A stretch of 64,000 nt of DNA from Seriola aureovittata. Lineage: Eukaryota > Chordata > Actinopteri > Carangiformes > Carangidae. A model generated the notes under the pieces. The model searched no databases. It was not told the origin of the DNA and saw nothing but the letters and a program-made list of their open reading frames with translations. The stretch lies in contig NC_079378.1 in the NCBI RefSeq assembly GCF_021018895.1, forward strand, positions 12,425,001 to 12,489,000. Direction: 5' to 3'. A program made the translations under genes and the position numbers. Positions 62,590-64,000 of the stretch are shown here, piece after piece (the first letter of the stretch is position 1; each line of letters starts with the position of its first letter).

Positions 62590-63010
62590 CATCTCTGATT
62601 ATTTTGGGGTATGTGATGAATCACTTTGGCTGTAAAATGTCAGGAATCAAAAACAAATATGTTTATAATTTGTCTATATTTTCTATTTTGTCTACTTTTA
62701 AGTAGACAGAAAACTCTCACCAACTATTTTGATAATCAGTTTGTCATTAAAGTTATTAATCACGCAAAAAGGTCAAAAGATTAGCAGCTTCAGAGTGCTC
62801 AAATGTTGCTTTTGCTTTTTTTTTTTTTTTTTCGTTTAATTCTGAAAATGTGAGGGTTTTGGACTGTTGCTCTTCCAAAGCAGGTAATTTGGACTTTACC
62901 ACTTTTAAGCATCTAATGCACACATTAGTAAAACAAACACGTCTCCATTTTAACGTGATAAATGGGATAACCAAACAAGTAATCAATCATCAAAACAGTT
63001 GTTACTGGTT
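62590..63010. repeat. Dispersed repeat, family A, two facing fragments
   Basis: An antisense fragment (TGAATCACTTTGGCTGTAAA, then ATGTCAGGAATC) is followed by a sense fragment (CAACTATTTTGATAATCAGT, AATGTGAGGGTTTTGGACTG, and ATCAATCATCAAAACAGTTG at the end). Confidence 0.5.
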
Positions 63011-64000
63011 TTCTATCTCTCGAACAACAAAACAGTGAATCACTATGTCTTTGCATTTCCTGTTGTTGGAGTTTGACTTTCTGTAGTTGACATTTTGTTG
63101 TTTCTGTAGTTGACATCAAATTTCGGCAGAATTGGTCCGCGCTACATCCCTGAGTGAAAAGTTGAGTTGAGTTTGTGATGAAGTTACACCACTGGTCAGC
63201 TGAGTGTGACAAATTTGGCAACTTTTTGAACAAACCTTGGCAGTGTTGGCTAAGAGTTGCCAACACCGCCCCTAGAGTGAGAGACACACCTCTCTCTGTG
63301 TCTGCCCTGTTCAGTGAGTGGCAGGGAGGCAGAGCAGTTACCCAAACTGTGCTGTGTGAGATACAAAATAAGAAAGATATTCTGTCGCTTCTAACGTTCT
63401 GCTTGTTCATTTTACAAGTAAATATTGCTGAAATAACAGCCGTAGTCTTTAATTTATGTGTGGGGTGATTTTGTCAGACCAGTGTTGCTGCTGCTGCCAA
63501 GTTAAAAACACATCACTTCATCTGCACCTGTTTTTTCTTGGGGAAAAGGGGAGACACTGGACATTTGTCCCAAACTTTAATGAACTGGTCTTCAGTATGT
63601 TATTTATTTATTTATATATATATTTATACACTGTATATATCCGCAATGGAGAGCAACAAGAAAAACATGTATTGATAGAAATGATCAAAGTGCCGCTTCT
63701 TCATCTGTGGTTTATACACATTAGTGAGAAGTAATTTCAGGTGAAGGTCAACTCATTGGTTAAAGGGCTTAGCACCACCAGGACTTTGATGCTCTTGGTA
63801 CAGCAGTGCTTCAGATGAGTGTTAATGGTGTTGCGTATGTTTACTGACATGTGACAGCAGGATGAACACAGAGCACTTGATCCTGCAAGCCTGGCTGTCT
63901 ACTGAAGTCATGTTGATACAGCAGTTTGTGTTTTGACTGATAATTATCCTGCAGTGAAGGTGTTAATTAAAATCCTCACACTCTCTCCCAATCCTTGTCT

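Larger units (their letters stand above)
59838..64000 (+). other. ube2b: ube2b intron 1 (open at window end)
   Basis: No second exon (expected to continue LQEDPPVGVSGAPS) was found. Fragments of dispersed family A occur at about 61,700-61,840 (antisense), 62,590-62,660 (antisense) and 62,715-63,010 (sense). A 161-codon minus-strand open frame at 62,925-63,410 overlaps the repeat and has no recognised domain. Confidence 0.7.

Noticed and set aside
62925..63410. 161-codon minus-strand open frame, the longest non-repeat frame in the ube2b intron
   Set aside because: It overlaps a family A repeat fragment, has no recognised domain and lacks neighbouring exon structure. It is more likely repeat-derived.

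Overview
This window is vertebrate nuclear DNA, almost certainly from a percomorph teleost fish. The evidence is four intron-containing genes with GT/AG junctions and vertebrate-grade protein identity, very long (TG)n/(CA)n microsatellites, Tc1-type transposon relics, and several short interspersed families that I recognise from memory as typical of teleosts. There are no prokaryotic features (operons, CRISPR, tRNA or rRNA genes) that I can support.

Layout. (1) About 1-27,485, + strand: the 3' two thirds of tcf7 (T-cell factor 1). Eight coding exons could be joined base by base in one frame (8455-8542, 13057-13146, 14980-15099, 16167-16329, 16794-16901, 20787-20835, 22203-22275, 25300-25699). 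They encode the central linker, the HMG box, the basic tail and the C-clamp of the long 'E-type' isoform. The N-terminal beta-catenin-binding exons were not found and probably lie upstream of base 1. (2) About 28,110-34,600, - strand, convergent with tcf7: complete skp1. Its five coding exons give exactly 163 codons. (3) About 36,200-45,900, - strand: complete ppp2ca, the PP2A catalytic subunit alpha. Its seven coding exons give exactly 309 codons, and all metal-ligand motifs are present. (4) 46,600-59,640: about 13 kb with no gene that I recognise, holding LINE 3' ends, dispersed repeats, a 146-bp GT array and an imperfect palindrome. (5) 59,794-59,837, + strand: the first coding exon of ube2b (RAD6 E2 enzyme). 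The window then ends inside its first intron.

The order tcf7 - skp1 - ppp2ca - ube2b matches the human 5q31 block, where CDKL3 sits between PPP2CA and UBE2B. I could not see a cdkl3 exon here. The genes are functionally linked: TCF7 is a nuclear effector of Wnt/beta-catenin signalling, SKP1 is the adaptor of the SCF ligase that degrades beta-catenin, and PP2A acts on the same pathway. They are nevertheless separate transcription units.

The most unusual signals concern splicing context rather than new proteins. A tcf7 exon is bracketed by (TG)70 and (CA)12. The intron that splits the tcf7 HMG box has CA repeats at its 5' splice site and TG repeats at its 3' splice site. Two Tc1-type elements in skp1 each end 43-44 bases from successive 5' splice sites. 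There is also an orphan NF-Y/CRE-like promoter cluster upstream of ppp2ca, and a non-conservative Gly-to-Arg change in the otherwise almost invariant PP2A catalytic subunit. I found no convincing undescribed multi-gene system.
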